From assembly GCF_020382885.2 (NCBI RefSeq), contig NC_058511.1, forward strand, positions 4,557,501 to 4,621,500: DNA of 64,000 nucleotides. The letters run 5' to 3'. How positions within the stretch are numbered: the stretch's first letter is position 1; each line of letters starts with the position of its first letter. Source of the DNA: Scatophagus argus (Eukaryota; Chordata; Actinopteri; Scatophagidae). A program made the translations under genes and the position numbers. The notes beneath the pieces are model-generated. The model had not been told where the DNA came from, did no database searches, and was given only the letters and a program-made list of their open reading frames with translations. Shown here in pieces: positions 1 to 10,940 of the stretch.

Positions 1-2164
1 CGGGCTGCTTCTCCTCCCCGGCTGGATTGTCCTCAGCGTTCCTGCAGAACACCTGCAGGGACAGGGAAGGTTTCATCCATCCAGCCAACTCCAGTTGTTT
101 CCATACAGGCAACAACTGATGCTGAATTCAGTTGAATTATTGCTCAATCTAAAATCCAGCTCCTAACGTGGCTGTTGAGGTAAAAGCAAAGGTTAATGCT
201 GATTTTTTTTTCATCATCAATTAAAGGAAAAGCTGTAAGTAAAAAAAAAAAAACCAAACTGTCACAACAAGACGCCTCCAAAACGCACTTGAAACACTTT
301 TCACAAAAATGATATAAACTGTGAAAGATACAAGAAAAGAAATTAATTTAAAAGGTTTATCTTGAAAGTTGACTTGCACAGAGTTCATGTTCTCATATTT
401 TTCAAACTTGTCACAATCCACAGATCCTCAGAAAGGACATTTCTTCATCCTTTTCTGCACATGCTCATTAGAAACGTATATTTTGGTTTCATCACTGACT
501 ACACAACTGAGATAAAAGCAGATCACAGCTAAAAAAGGTGACACAAGTAAGACATTTTGGCTTCAATGATGATCCATAATGAATATAAGGGAAGTAATAA
601 GATGAACATATACTCCCTTCCATGCACTTCTGACTCACACAGGAAGTTGAAGGCAATAAATTTAACAAATAAACTGAGCAGAACAGCGAGCAGGTCCACA
701 TACCGTCTGAACCCGGAAGATGTTGTCTCTGCTGTTGGTGTCATTCGCCAGAGCCGACACCCAGCCAAACTGCCTGTTGAGCAGGTCCAGGATGGAGGAG
801 GTGTTGAACATCTGCTCCTCGAACCTCCTCAGGAGGCTGTTGTACTGCTGGGTGAAACGCTCGGCCACGGCCAGCGCCTCCTCCAGCTCATCCTTCAGTT
901 GGCTCTCCAGAGGTTTCCTCCCGGAGCAGTCTGCGAAGGAGATGCAGAAAACACACTCTCTTCAAAATCCATTTATCACATGCTAGCTTCTTTTTGCTGA
1001 GGGGACACAAAGTGTGGCAGATGCGTATTATTATCTAAAATCTAAAGAGAGATTTCAGGTAGCGTTCATGCCAAGCCTTTGAGTGTGAAACCAATCGGAA
1101 CGTCTTTGTATTTTCTAAAGGTCTCGTTGTTTCACATGTAGATGATCTACTTTCTGTTCGTGGCAGAGGAACAAAAAGATCGCCAACACAAAGGAGCGGA
1201 TTGCATAATTAAATGACTGCCCTTCCTGTTTCCAGAATTAGCATAAATCCCAATTGTGTTGCTCTGACAAAAACATCTCGGGATCATCACTCAGATCCTG
1301 CTGGTTTCCTGTGGGAGGATCTGAGAGGAGGACACATCTGGATCTCGTGACATCCACTCAGCATTTTGAACAGTTAGTTGCTTTAGGATGAATTACATAT
1401 TTCATTTAACTGTTAAGGATGTAACTGATATTTCATTTTTATTTACCGTATTTCCCTCATTGTTGCTCATTATTTGTTTCCTTTTGCTTACACATTTATA
1501 CATACTTACAAACTTTCTAACCACATCATCCTCATCATCTCTGCTTTCTTGTATCCATGTTTATGTTTTCATCATAAAATAAAAAATACTCAGAGGCTTA
1601 TATTACCAATATGCTGGATCTCTTTGCATTTCTGACACTCGTCGCGGAACTTCAGGCAGCCGGCCGAGTTGCGGCGAATCTCTCTGCAGGTCATCCTGCC
1701 GTCGCCAAAAGGTTTGGTGATGATCACGTCCTCGTTCACGCTGCCGTCTGCGACCAGACATGAGCACGCAGTGTTAAACAACCTTTTTCACATGCACCTT
1801 CGCTGTCTGAATCTCACACTGCAAACTCATCCACCCGCAAAATCGCTTGCTTGTTTCAAAGCTTCCTGCGATCCCTACAAAATCTTTCTGAGTACAGAGC
1901 GAAGAGCGAGGAGAGAAAACATACCCTCGTTAGGAGGCGTGTCTGAGTCGACGTCCATCATGGAGCCCATGGAGCTGAAGAAGTTCCTGCTCATGCCCGT
2001 CATCGGGGAGAACAGACTCTGGAAGCTGGGGAAAGGGTTGTGGAACAGAGAGCGAATGCTTCTGCTCTGACGAATGAACAATGGCGCCCAGCTGCGAGGG
2101 AAGAATGCTGGACGATCGTAGTGCACTTGATCGGCGGCCTGAGAAACAGTGAGAACAAGGACAG

Positions 2165-2205
<41 letters not shown>

Positions 2206-4920
2206 TACCTGATGACCTCTTTGTTCTGCAGCAACAGTGGGAACTGAGGGCTGTTGCATCCACAGCACCTTTACCTATTCAGGTTAATATTTTAACCATA
2301 AAATCAACATTTGATTGTGATTCATCTATAAAGCTCCACAGCTTCTCTTCCAATGTAAATCTTGCAGTTACGAAATGTAGTTCAGTTAAATTACTTTCTT
2401 TTTTCGGCCATTTTGTTTTGTTTTTTTATTTTTTTAACCACAAGCTGAGGTGTGGCTATAGAAATGTAAATGCACACACATCATGCTGTAAATTGTGCTA
2501 TTTCTTTCTGTCTACAAATTCAAGTAAAATTTCTTTTGAATATTATTTTTGACAAGCTGCCATCTTCATAATATTATTTCAGTCTAGGTATTTGATATCA
2601 CAAATTGAGGGTATGTTATTTTGACAGAATCCTGACAGATTGGGAAATATAATCCAGACGTAAGTGGTGGTTGTGCTTGAAGATTTGCACATCATAGATT
2701 GGTCACCTGGCCAACGCAAGTCCTATATTCATTCACTCCTTTTAGCTCTGTTTTTGGTCTCCACCTGAGGGGGACCTGCAGAGTCAGGTGATCACTACTT
2801 TTCACGTTACATGCACTCATCTGATCCATTCTGGGGTCTTGTTGGAAAAAGAGATCTCGGAAGAAATGAGACGGCTTGACTGTGTATACCTGAACTTTGC
2901 ACAGCCTTAGCAGGACCCATCAATCCCTCACATGTACTGTATGAATGTATTCAAGTGAAGTCTGCAGTACCTTCATACTGTCCAAAAATATGCTGTCCAC
3001 ACCGTCGGCCATCACTGTGTATTTTTCATTCAGGTCCTTGAATTCTCTGCTCTGTCGCTGTCCCTCCTGCTCCAGGTCGTCGATCTTCTCCCCGTTGATC
3101 CAGATGGAGAAGGGAGACGTTCTGTTCAGCATGCTCTCCAGCTGGAAGCACAAGGGGGGACTTTCAAATTTGAAAGCAAACCTCAAACGTGTGTGACAGC
3201 TTCCCGAGATGGTGAGGAAGTTCTAATAGGAACCCGAGGGCTGGCGCTGGATCAGCGTGGCCAGGATGTTTAGGAGTATTTGTTGGATTAAGTGCCATTA
3301 AGTTAATGCTTGTCTCACTGGAAGGTACTTGCTGTTTTTCAAAAGCATTTTATGCTTGACAAGAGGGGACACAGAAACGCTTATTTTTATCCTTTAATGA
3401 AGTATGTGTCACCTCGGTTGAGTAAATCTACTCCCTGATCCTAACTAACACGTTTGTGCGTACTTGTGTTAAAAGAAAAGTTCCATTAAAGTCACTTTAG
3501 GTTAACACAAAGAACCAGCAATACTGATGTGATCAATGAAACTGCACCAATACTTAATAAATCACGGCACTGACTGGCTAAAATATCTGGATTGTAATCA
3601 GCCTCATGTGTCTCTCATACAGTGTGAGTATACTTTGTGTGCACATGTGATTGTCTAACCTGGCGTCCCACCAGTCCAGATCCACTGCTGCATGTTCGGG
3701 AGTAGTATTTAATGCAGGTGTTCTTGAGACAGGGTTTACACTCCTCCCACAGGGCCTTCATGGTCTCATTGCAGACCTCCTCCTCCTCCTCCAGCTTGGC
3801 CTCCATCTCCTGAGCCGTACGAATCGCCTCCTGCAGTGATACCCAGATCTCGTGAGGCAAGCTGTGGTTAAGCTTGGAGCCCTATGACGTACCCGTCGTG
3901 GCAGCATCGTTTCCTTATCAGTCAAACGTCAGTGAAACAGTGTTTAAATTTTGAAATTCTGCAGGTTGGCGCAAAAGGATCAAAAGATAATTAAATATAT
4001 TTTGCTTTAATTTGACTGCAGATAGCCTTAATTCAGTTTTCCTGTTGTTGTATGTTGGAAATGTTGAAAAAGACTGAAATGAAAAAGAAATTAAAAAAAG
4101 AGGACAAAAAACAAGCTGCCGTGCTATTTTGTTATTCTCTGTGCTGTTGGGACACATTTAAGTGAAAGATACATAAAACATAATATCAAAAAAATGTCCT
4201 TCTGCTTTTCCAAATGAGACATTTTACTTCTTCTACAATCAGTTAACACATCAGCTGGGGTAAAAATAAGCGCTTTTGTTTTCCGGTGGATCATATGTGA
4301 ACACCTGAGTATGAAAAAGGCTTGTTAATCCACTTCTCAGCACAGAGAAGCGCTGTGTCATCCTGGCATCAGTGCTGATTATCAGACTGGAAGAAGTTTT
4401 ATCAGAGCACCTCTTTCTGCTCCTTGGTCTTCTCCAGGGCATCCAGAAGCGTCTTGTGGTCCTCTGAAGATTTCTGCATCACACTCTTCATCTCCTTCAC
4501 TCCATTAATGGCATTTTCAATCTGTTTATCCAGATACTTCTCCCCCTCGACGGAGATCTCTGGAAAAAGAGAGAAATCCATCGTTTTGATTTTAAGCATT
4601 TTCACTGAAACATGAATGGATAAAAACACTTAAGGGTCTTTAATTTTGCAAATGTGCTAGTAATTAGTTTCATTTGACCAGGCTGTTAGATATTTTGTTG
4701 TTATTTATAGCATTTGTTCACAGCAACAGTGAAATGAAAGCACACACTAATATGAAAAGAGTTTTTAAATAATTTGGGTGAACTGAAGATTAAGATTTCT
4801 TAACTTACGGTTAAGATCTTCTTTTGATGGAAGGAGGATGCAGTTGACTGAGGCCAGAAGGAGGGCCATCACAGCCAGAGACCCCTTCTTCTTCTTCATC
4901 ATCATCATCATCATTAACAT
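1..4920 (-). CDS. clu: Clusterin (apolipoprotein J), partial: C-terminal end beyond left edge
   Basis: Secreted, disulphide-linked extracellular chaperone that binds misfolded proteins and lipids. Coding exons in transcript order: 4920-4809, 4559-4411, 3830-3660, 3141-2971, 2138-1925, 1747-1607, 930-704, 52-<1. All phases agree, giving about 412 residues; human clusterin has 449, so roughly 40 are missing off the left edge. Visible hallmarks: a hydrophobic signal peptide after the start; a five-cysteine cluster beginning CNETMKALWEECKPC; a second five-cysteine cluster beginning CREIRRNSAGC, the two clusters that bridge the alpha and beta chains; GSGLVGRQ; QVHYDRPAFFP; and a furin-type site SRSIR/SLF where the family is cleaved. 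Sequons NET, NRT, NTS and NDT fit a heavily glycosylated protein. The start at 4920 lies in a run of ATG codons; 4914 is the second in-frame Met. Family identity is seen directly; the role comes from the family. Confidence 0.95.
2171..2203 (+). repeat. (GAT)n microsatellite in clu intron
   Basis: A near-perfect run of about eleven GAT units just upstream (in gene direction) of the clu exon at 2138-1925. It produces spurious poly-Asp, poly-His and poly-Ser reading frames on the two strands. Confidence 0.85.
2740..2765 (+). repeat. Copy A of a short dispersed repeat in clu intron
   Basis: A 26-base segment containing TTTTAGCTCTGTTTTTGG recurs identically at 6013-6038. This copy is short and lies in the clu intron between coding exons 4 and 5. 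It looks like a fragment of the longer element at 6.0 kb. Confidence 0.5.
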
Positions 4921-5056
4921 CCTCTCTGACTCTCACAGGGCCAGCAGGTAATGATGAACAAAAACAAAAACTAGAATAAAAAAATAAATAAATACACAAG
5001 TTCAGACAAAACTCCTGCTCACTGCGTTCCCATGTTGTTTTAATTTCCCTTCATGT

Positions 5057-5070
5057 CCACTAGGGGGCGA
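5057..5070 (+). promoter_or_regulatory. CTCF-like motif, forward orientation
   Basis: TGTCCACTAGGGGGCGACA, of which 5057-5070 is the core, follows the vertebrate CTCF consensus closely. It lies in clu intron 1 and points right, towards scara3. Binding is an inference from the motif alone. Confidence 0.5.
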
Positions 5071-6000
5071 CATAAGCTGTACAAAAAAAGACCTACGCAG
5101 TAGAAAATCACCAGGCTTGCTCAGCAGATGTCCTCCATTACACAGCATAACATAAAAATACCTGCACAGATCAATACTAATAAATCATTCAAACTGATGC
5201 CTGCTGAATGGATCGTTTTTCCATTTTCACCAAGCCAAGGACACTGCGGCCAAACTGACCTCAGATCAGTGTTTCCCTGTGACTTTGCCTTCCAAAAGTA
5301 TTATATAAAGAGAACAGCAGGCCCTTTCTGTGTTTACCCATTTCTTTCCCTGACGTGTGCTTGGTCAGCTGCCCATATATTCAACAATGACAGCTTCAGC
5401 AGAGAGTGACTGTTGCTGCTCAGGTTTTCTTCTCTTCCTCTTGACACACACCCACAAGATAAAAGACAGAAGGATCATCAAGTCATCAGACACATGCACT
5501 GGCCTTCTCTTCTCTCTGTGCAGCCCTCTTTCTGCAGGCAGTATACATTTCTCTCTGTGAATCTGGTTTCGCAGTCATGATCCTCCCTTAATCCACAGCA
5601 CAGAGACCTAAATGCACCAGTCTGCCACTATCGAGCACAGAAAAGTCATTATTCTAACGTACAAGAAAAAGTTGCACGGCCGTGAGAAAGAGGACGGGTC
5701 AAAGCTAATGATTAGCACTTTACATTCAACTCTTTGAACAAAAACGTATGTGGACAGCCTAACCAAGCATATGGACCCTGTGAGCATAAATCTGCTGCTC
5801 AAACAGCCTCCACTTTGATGTTGGATTACGATGCCTGACTTGCATTCTGTGTTTCAGTTAAACCCAAAGGGGTTGGATTGTGTTGACGTCAGAGCTGGAC
5901 ATCCAAGGTCTTCTCATCCGTTCTGTGGACGTCGCTTTTTTATTTATTTATTTATTTTATTGGGGCACAAGTGAAAAGTGCAGTAACTGATGCTTTGGCC

Positions 6001-6180
6001 ACTATGCTCTCTTTTTAGCTCTGTTTTTGGTCTCCACCAACTGCTGATGGAAATATCAGCCTCTTTAGCTGCTAAATGCTCCACTATGTTTTCACTGGCT
6101 AGTAGCTAACTTTGCCAGTTGTTTGGGGCGGGGCTGTCAACACACAGCGGGTTTATCAGAGGCTGGAAAACAAAAAGCCA
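6001..6180 (+). repeat. Dispersed repeat (teleost MITE/SINE-like), copy B in clu intron 1
   Basis: It shares 26 identical bases with 2740-2765 and continues with text about ABCs of the form CTTTAGCTGCTAAATGCTCC, which I recognise as a common dispersed fish repeat. The boundaries are approximate and no terminal repeats were resolved. The rest of clu intron 1 (4921-8434) shows no coding potential. Confidence 0.4.
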
Positions 6181-8426
6181 TGAGCTGGAAGACGTTAAAA
6201 CGGCGTGTAAAGCTGCTGATGTCCGTCCCTGTGAGCTACACCCTTCTCATTAAGCATTCATATTATGAAAACAAAAAATATCTTGTGTGACTTGTTTCTC
6301 AGACTTGAAAGTGTTCATCTGCTGCTCTGTATTGTTTGTGCTTGCTCACCATCTCCTGTTCCTATGGAAACAAGCAGTAAGCACAGCAGGTTGTTTTTGC
6401 ACAATATTTTGTACAAAGCTGTCCTATCAACATTAAATGATTTAGAACTTTTACATACATTTGTTATTTGATGTTATATGATTTCTCCACTTTGTATCCC
6501 ATCAAGCTGAAATATTCTTTGTTCATTTTAGCACATATTTTCCCAAAATTCAGCCTCACATTTGGGCTTCTATAGGAGAGTATTAAGCTAGTAGCCACTA
6601 TTATTCAGCACAATGTCTGATGAAGACTTTGTCGTGTCTGTTCTTATGCTGCTGAATCTCGGTGCTGTGAAAAACTGAAACAAATGTCACCAAGCGTTCC
6701 AAAGCCAGCAGGACTGGAGACCCACCTGGAGACTAAAGAAAAATGTCCCACTTTCTCCTCTCAACAGGAGTTCACGTGTTCATGCTGCTGCAAACTGCAG
6801 CCGCTTGCACAACCAGGTCAGTATTCATGAGACGATAAAGCGCTCGCTTAATTACAGCACGCCAGTTACCGGAAGGTTTGTAAACAGGGACTGACGGCCC
6901 TTTTGTAACGACAAGAAAACATTTATAAAAGCTAAAAATGAGTAAGTGTTGACGTGCAGAGGGAGGAAAGTGTGAGCAAAATGACAGCTAAAAAAAAGAG
7001 AGAGATGGAGCAAAAGTTAAGTAAGTAAAGAGGAAAAGGAGAAAGTTAATTAAATAAACTGGGCTGAGTGGCCGAGCTGCAGGGATCCTGGTTGCACAAC
7101 TGGAGGAATGCAAACCGACTAACCGTCCACCAGTCCAGATGTTGCCTGTAAGGCCTTCCAGAAAGTTCAGTTTCAGCTTCATGAAGTGAAGTACAAATTT
7201 TACTTTGCATAATATTACCCATATCACTACTCAATACTACTATTATACTGTTCATCATTGCAATTTTTTTATCCATGTCCACACAGTATCTTTGTTTCAT
7301 AGCAGTTTTAATATGATGCTGAAACAGTTTGATGATTAAATTAATCTGCACGGACTTTGATAAGCGATTTATCATTTCAGTCGCTCCCGATCACAAACAT
7401 CAGGCCTTCGCTGATGCCACTTCTTGTGTTTTCTTCGAGTTTTATGACATAAATTGAACATCTTTGGGTTTGGGACGGCTGGCAACTCGAAGACGTTCCC
7501 TCAGCCTCAGGGGAACATTTTACATTAACACCTGACATTTCACTAAATCGTGAAAATAATATTCAGATTAGCCTATAATGGCTCTCATACTCTAATATAT
7601 TCTTCTTCTTCTTATTAAGCATGTCAGCTGCTAACTGCTGCACCTGCTGATGCTTCTCCATCTGTTTCCGTCTCATTCGCTCTGTCAGACGGCTACACAG
7701 GCTGATGCCACTGATGCCAGAATAATAAAGAACAACGAACTAATCTGGATCACCTGGGCTCCATTTACAACAAATGGGACACTGGCACATGTGGCCTCAT
7801 TTCATCTGTGTGGGGATTTCGGCACCTGAAGGACTCACTTGTCATATGGTTGAGGAGAAATGAGGGTCACTTTAAACTACTTTAAACTTTAATAAATTAG
7901 TAAGAAGAAATATGAACATTTTGGAAACTTTGTTCTTCATCATATCTAAAGTTGAAGTATTATAATATATGGATATGATAGATATGATCCCCTGTTCCTT
8001 CATTCTGCATGTTTATTCTGTTATTTAGTGGTTTGCATTGGTTGAGTCTGTAGCCTAAAGTGCGTTAATGTGAACCAACCACGCCATGACATCATCTGGC
8101 CTAATCCAGTTGTTTTGATCCAAAGATGGAGGTCACACCCATGAGTAAGCAATACAAACAGCAGCCACCCACTCAGTCATGAAGTCATCATTTCTGCATG
8201 GAGAAAAACAACTGCAGGGACCCAAATCATACAAAAATAATAAAATATTCCAATTAAAAACGTTTACAGTCTGACATTTCATGAGCTGAACCCAAACACT
8301 GCAGCCACTCTTCTCTCTTCTGATTTATCATTAACAACACAGTTTGGATAACAGAGAGAGAGATTTTCCTCAGAGCATCAACGAGCTGCGGACTCTCACA
8401 TTACGTAACAAAAATAAAAGCCCGTG

Positions 8427-8434
8427 TGACTCAC
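8427..8434 (-). promoter_or_regulatory. AP-1-like site overlapping the clu exon 1 donor
   Basis: The minus-strand sequence directly after the first exon reads GTGAGTCAC. It contains TGAGTCA, the AP-1 (Fos/Jun) consensus, and the same bases form the 5' splice donor. Clusterin genes are known AP-1/TGF-beta responders, so the site is plausible. A 7-base motif can also occur by chance. Confidence 0.35.
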
Positions 8435-8475
8435 CTCCGTTTGCTTCCTGAGCCTCCAGACCGTCTGAAGCTGCT
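8435..8475 (-). other. clu: Probable non-coding first exon of clu
   Basis: On the minus strand a short G/A-rich segment begins about 25-30 bases after a TATA box and ends in AACGGAG followed by a consensus donor GTGAGT at 8434. It has no start codon, and it lies 3.5 kb upstream of the ATG exon, as expected for the 5' UTR exon of clusterin genes. The 5' boundary is estimated from the TATA box. The acceptor joining it to the ATG exon lies just above 4920 and was not fixed. Confidence 0.6.
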
Positions 8476-8495
8476 CAGGTCTCACTGCTGCTCGT

Positions 8496-8502
8496 TTTTA
8501 TA
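8496..8502 (-). promoter_or_regulatory. clu: TATA box of clu
   Basis: TATAAAA on the minus strand, 25-30 bases before the inferred start of the non-coding first exon. A CCAAT box on the same strand at 8623-8619 lies about 120 bases further upstream, giving a standard core-promoter arrangement. Confidence 0.6.
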
Positions 8503-8702
8503 CCAGCGGATAGCGCGGACGGTGCAGACATGTGATGCACTGAGCGAGCGTGCCGCTACTGTCATGCTGCGGCGACACGAAAAACTACTTCCGGTATCGC
8601 ACTTCAAAATAAATCCTCATTGGACCAAAAAAAAAAACTGCTGGGGAGGACACATGAGTGTTTTTCCTCGTGGTAACAAAAAATCTTGAATGCCATTAAG
8701 TT

Positions 8703-10188
8703 AAAGTTATCAGAAGAATGGTTAAACATTTTTGGAAAAATAACTTGGATCTGGACTGGGATCTACCGGCAGGTGGAGTCTGGCAACTTGGGCTGGGAGG
8801 CAGATTTGTAGAAGGATGAACACAGAGTCTACAAACAGAAGGTGGCGACCTCATCCTCATCCTGACCTGTTTGCTCCATACAGGGATCCATACAGGACCT
8901 GTGGTGTCCTTCAGGTGGGCCCACAACCGCAGATGTGAGGGCGACAGTCCCGCAGCCAACCCGTCCATCCTGTGATGGAGGGTTTCTTGGGGATTGCTGT
9001 TATCTTGTTTATATTACACATCATTAACATTAAGCTTGTCTCGTATCATACAAGGAATTTGTGAAGGATTTCCCATAAACCAAATATTTCTTTGCAGCTC
9101 CCCAAACAGGCAGCATCTAAGTGCTTTCTGCAAGTGACAAGGAAATCAAGTGTGGAAACCACAATAATCACAGTCAGTACGTAATTCATTTCTTAGATAA
9201 TCAATCATATTTTTACGAAAACAGTGAAATCCTGTACTCAGCTGATTTTACCAAAAAAAGGAGCTTCAATGGCCTTTATTGTGAAATCCAAATGCATTTT
9301 CCTGTCTCTGTCTACCAGACTTAACGCTCTTGAAAGGACTTTTCCAGAAGTTTTGTAATTTATTGGCAGCGGCCCTCAGAGCTGCTGAGCAGAAAGACAA
9401 ACATTTGATTCATCCTGAGCGTGACTCACCAATAATGACACTTTCCATGTGTTTATCTGCATTTTACCAAACCATATTATATGCTTCACTACTAAAATAT
9501 TCGGTATTCCTATATATGTACATATACCCTCTGCCAATAATAAAAAAAACAGAAAAATTACAAAAACACAGTAAAACAATCAAACATAATAATAATCATA
9601 ATAATCAAATACAACAAACAATATAATCCCAGGCCAAATGTAACAAAATACAAAAACAAAAACAAAAACAAAAATACAAAATAAAAATATTTTAATTTCA
9701 GTGATTAATCAAACTTGCATTGCGTATAACAGCTTAATCATACTTTCATGTATTTTATTTAGACATACTTTTACTATATGTGTTATTAAATGCAGTTCTC
9801 TCTCTGGTTTTTCAGCAAAGGTATGTTTTTGCATGTCACAGCAATAAAAGCACCATTTCAACTAATCACATTTCTTTAAAAAAGGCTCTATTCTTACAGA
9901 GCAGCGTGGACTGAAGGGTGTGGGAGTCACAGGAGGAGGAGGACGGGGTCATAAAATCTCATTAAAAACTGTGCATTTGCAAATTTGGGAATTTAAATCC
10001 GGTATTTATTCCTTCTCACACTCTTTGGACCGTGTCTAAACAGCTCAGGGGTCACCGGCGTCTAACCTTTGGACCGTCGTGACTGAAATCAGCCTGTGCT
10101 AACATGTGCTGCAACTTTCCGCAAGTGTGAGGAGGCTTTTGGGAATCTAAAGCAGGAAAAGGAGGAGCACAGCAGGGTTCAAAGATGG

Positions 10189-10190
<2 letters not shown>
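8703..10190. other. Intergenic, clu promoter side; no gene seen
   Basis: This AT-rich stretch between the clu promoter and the first microsatellite has only short, non-conserved reading frames. An A-rich low-complexity patch at about 9,540-9,690 carries repeated ATAATC and CAAAAA units. Nothing else was recognised. Confidence 0.5.

Positions 10191-10191
<1 letters not shown>

Positions 10192-10239
<48 letters not shown>
10192..10239 (+). repeat. (AC)n microsatellite
   Basis: An uninterrupted CA/AC dinucleotide run of about 24 units, seen directly. Confidence 0.95.
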
Positions 10240-10241
<2 letters not shown>

Positions 10242-10428
10242 ACTGTACCATCTCAGGGGGGATGGATGTTCCAGTAATTCACTCACACACGTTCATACAC
10301 TCGAGCACAAATTCCTTACTTCTGTGTCAGCAACACTCGTCTCTCTGCAGGGTTGCGAGCTGCTGCCTAATGGTTCAGTAAATGTTTGCACTGCACCCAT
10401 AGCAAAACCTGTGGAGTTTGTTGTTATA

Positions 10429-10878
10429 TACACCATATAGACAAAAGTATTCCGATATGGGGCTGTTTTTTAGGGTTTGGACTCGGCCCCTGACTTCCAG
10501 TGAAGGGAAATCTTAATGCTTCAGCACACCAAGACATTTTGGACAATGCTATGCTTCCAACTTTGTGGCAACAGTTTGTTGAAGGCCCTTTTCTATTCCA
10601 GCATGACTGAGCCCCAGTGCACAAAGCAAAGCTCCATAAAGACATGGTTGGATGAGTTTGGTGTGGAAGAACTTGACTGGCCCACACAGAGTCCTGACCT
10701 CAACCCCATCCAACACCTTTGGGATGAACTGGAACGGAGATTGCGAGCCAGGCCTTTTGGTCCAACATCAGTGTGTGACCTCACAAATGTTCTACTGCAT
10801 GAACTTCATATTAATGTCTATGTATTTAGAATACAATGTAATGGTCAGGTGCTCCAATACTTTTGTCTTTATAGTGTA
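10429..10878. mobile_element. Tc1/mariner-type MITE with remnant of transposase C-terminus
   Basis: A 450-base element. The left end TACACCATATAGACAAAAG is mirrored by a right end ending CTTTTGTCTTTATAGTGTA, and both abut TA dinucleotides. The plus strand still encodes WLDEFGVEELDWPTQSPDLN and then PIQHLWDELERRL. This is the SPDLNPIEHLW-like block near the third catalytic acid of Tc1-family transposases. The N-terminal DNA-binding domain and the first catalytic residues are absent, so the copy is non-autonomous. Confidence 0.85.
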
Positions 10879-10905
10879 TCATACTTTTTGCAATCTCAAA
10901 AACTG

Positions 10906-10919
10906 ACACTAGGTGGCAG
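10906..10919 (+). promoter_or_regulatory. Weaker CTCF-like motif, forward orientation
   Basis: ACACTAGGTGGCAG matches the CTCF core except at the first base. It sits 28 bases right of the Tc1-type MITE, so it may be part of older repeat sequence. Confidence 0.3.
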
Positions 10920-10940
10920 AACCTCCATTCTTATACATTA

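Noticed and set aside
557-1000. 147-codon plus-strand frame
   Set aside because: Antisense to the clusterin exon at 704-930.
2040-2552. 170-codon plus-strand frame with a poly-Asp run
   Set aside because: It runs antisense through the clu exon at 1925-2138 and the (GAT)n microsatellite, then into AT-rich intron.
8696-8968. 90-codon minus-strand frame just upstream of clu
   Set aside because: Low-complexity Ser/Pro content, no domain, no conserved start context.
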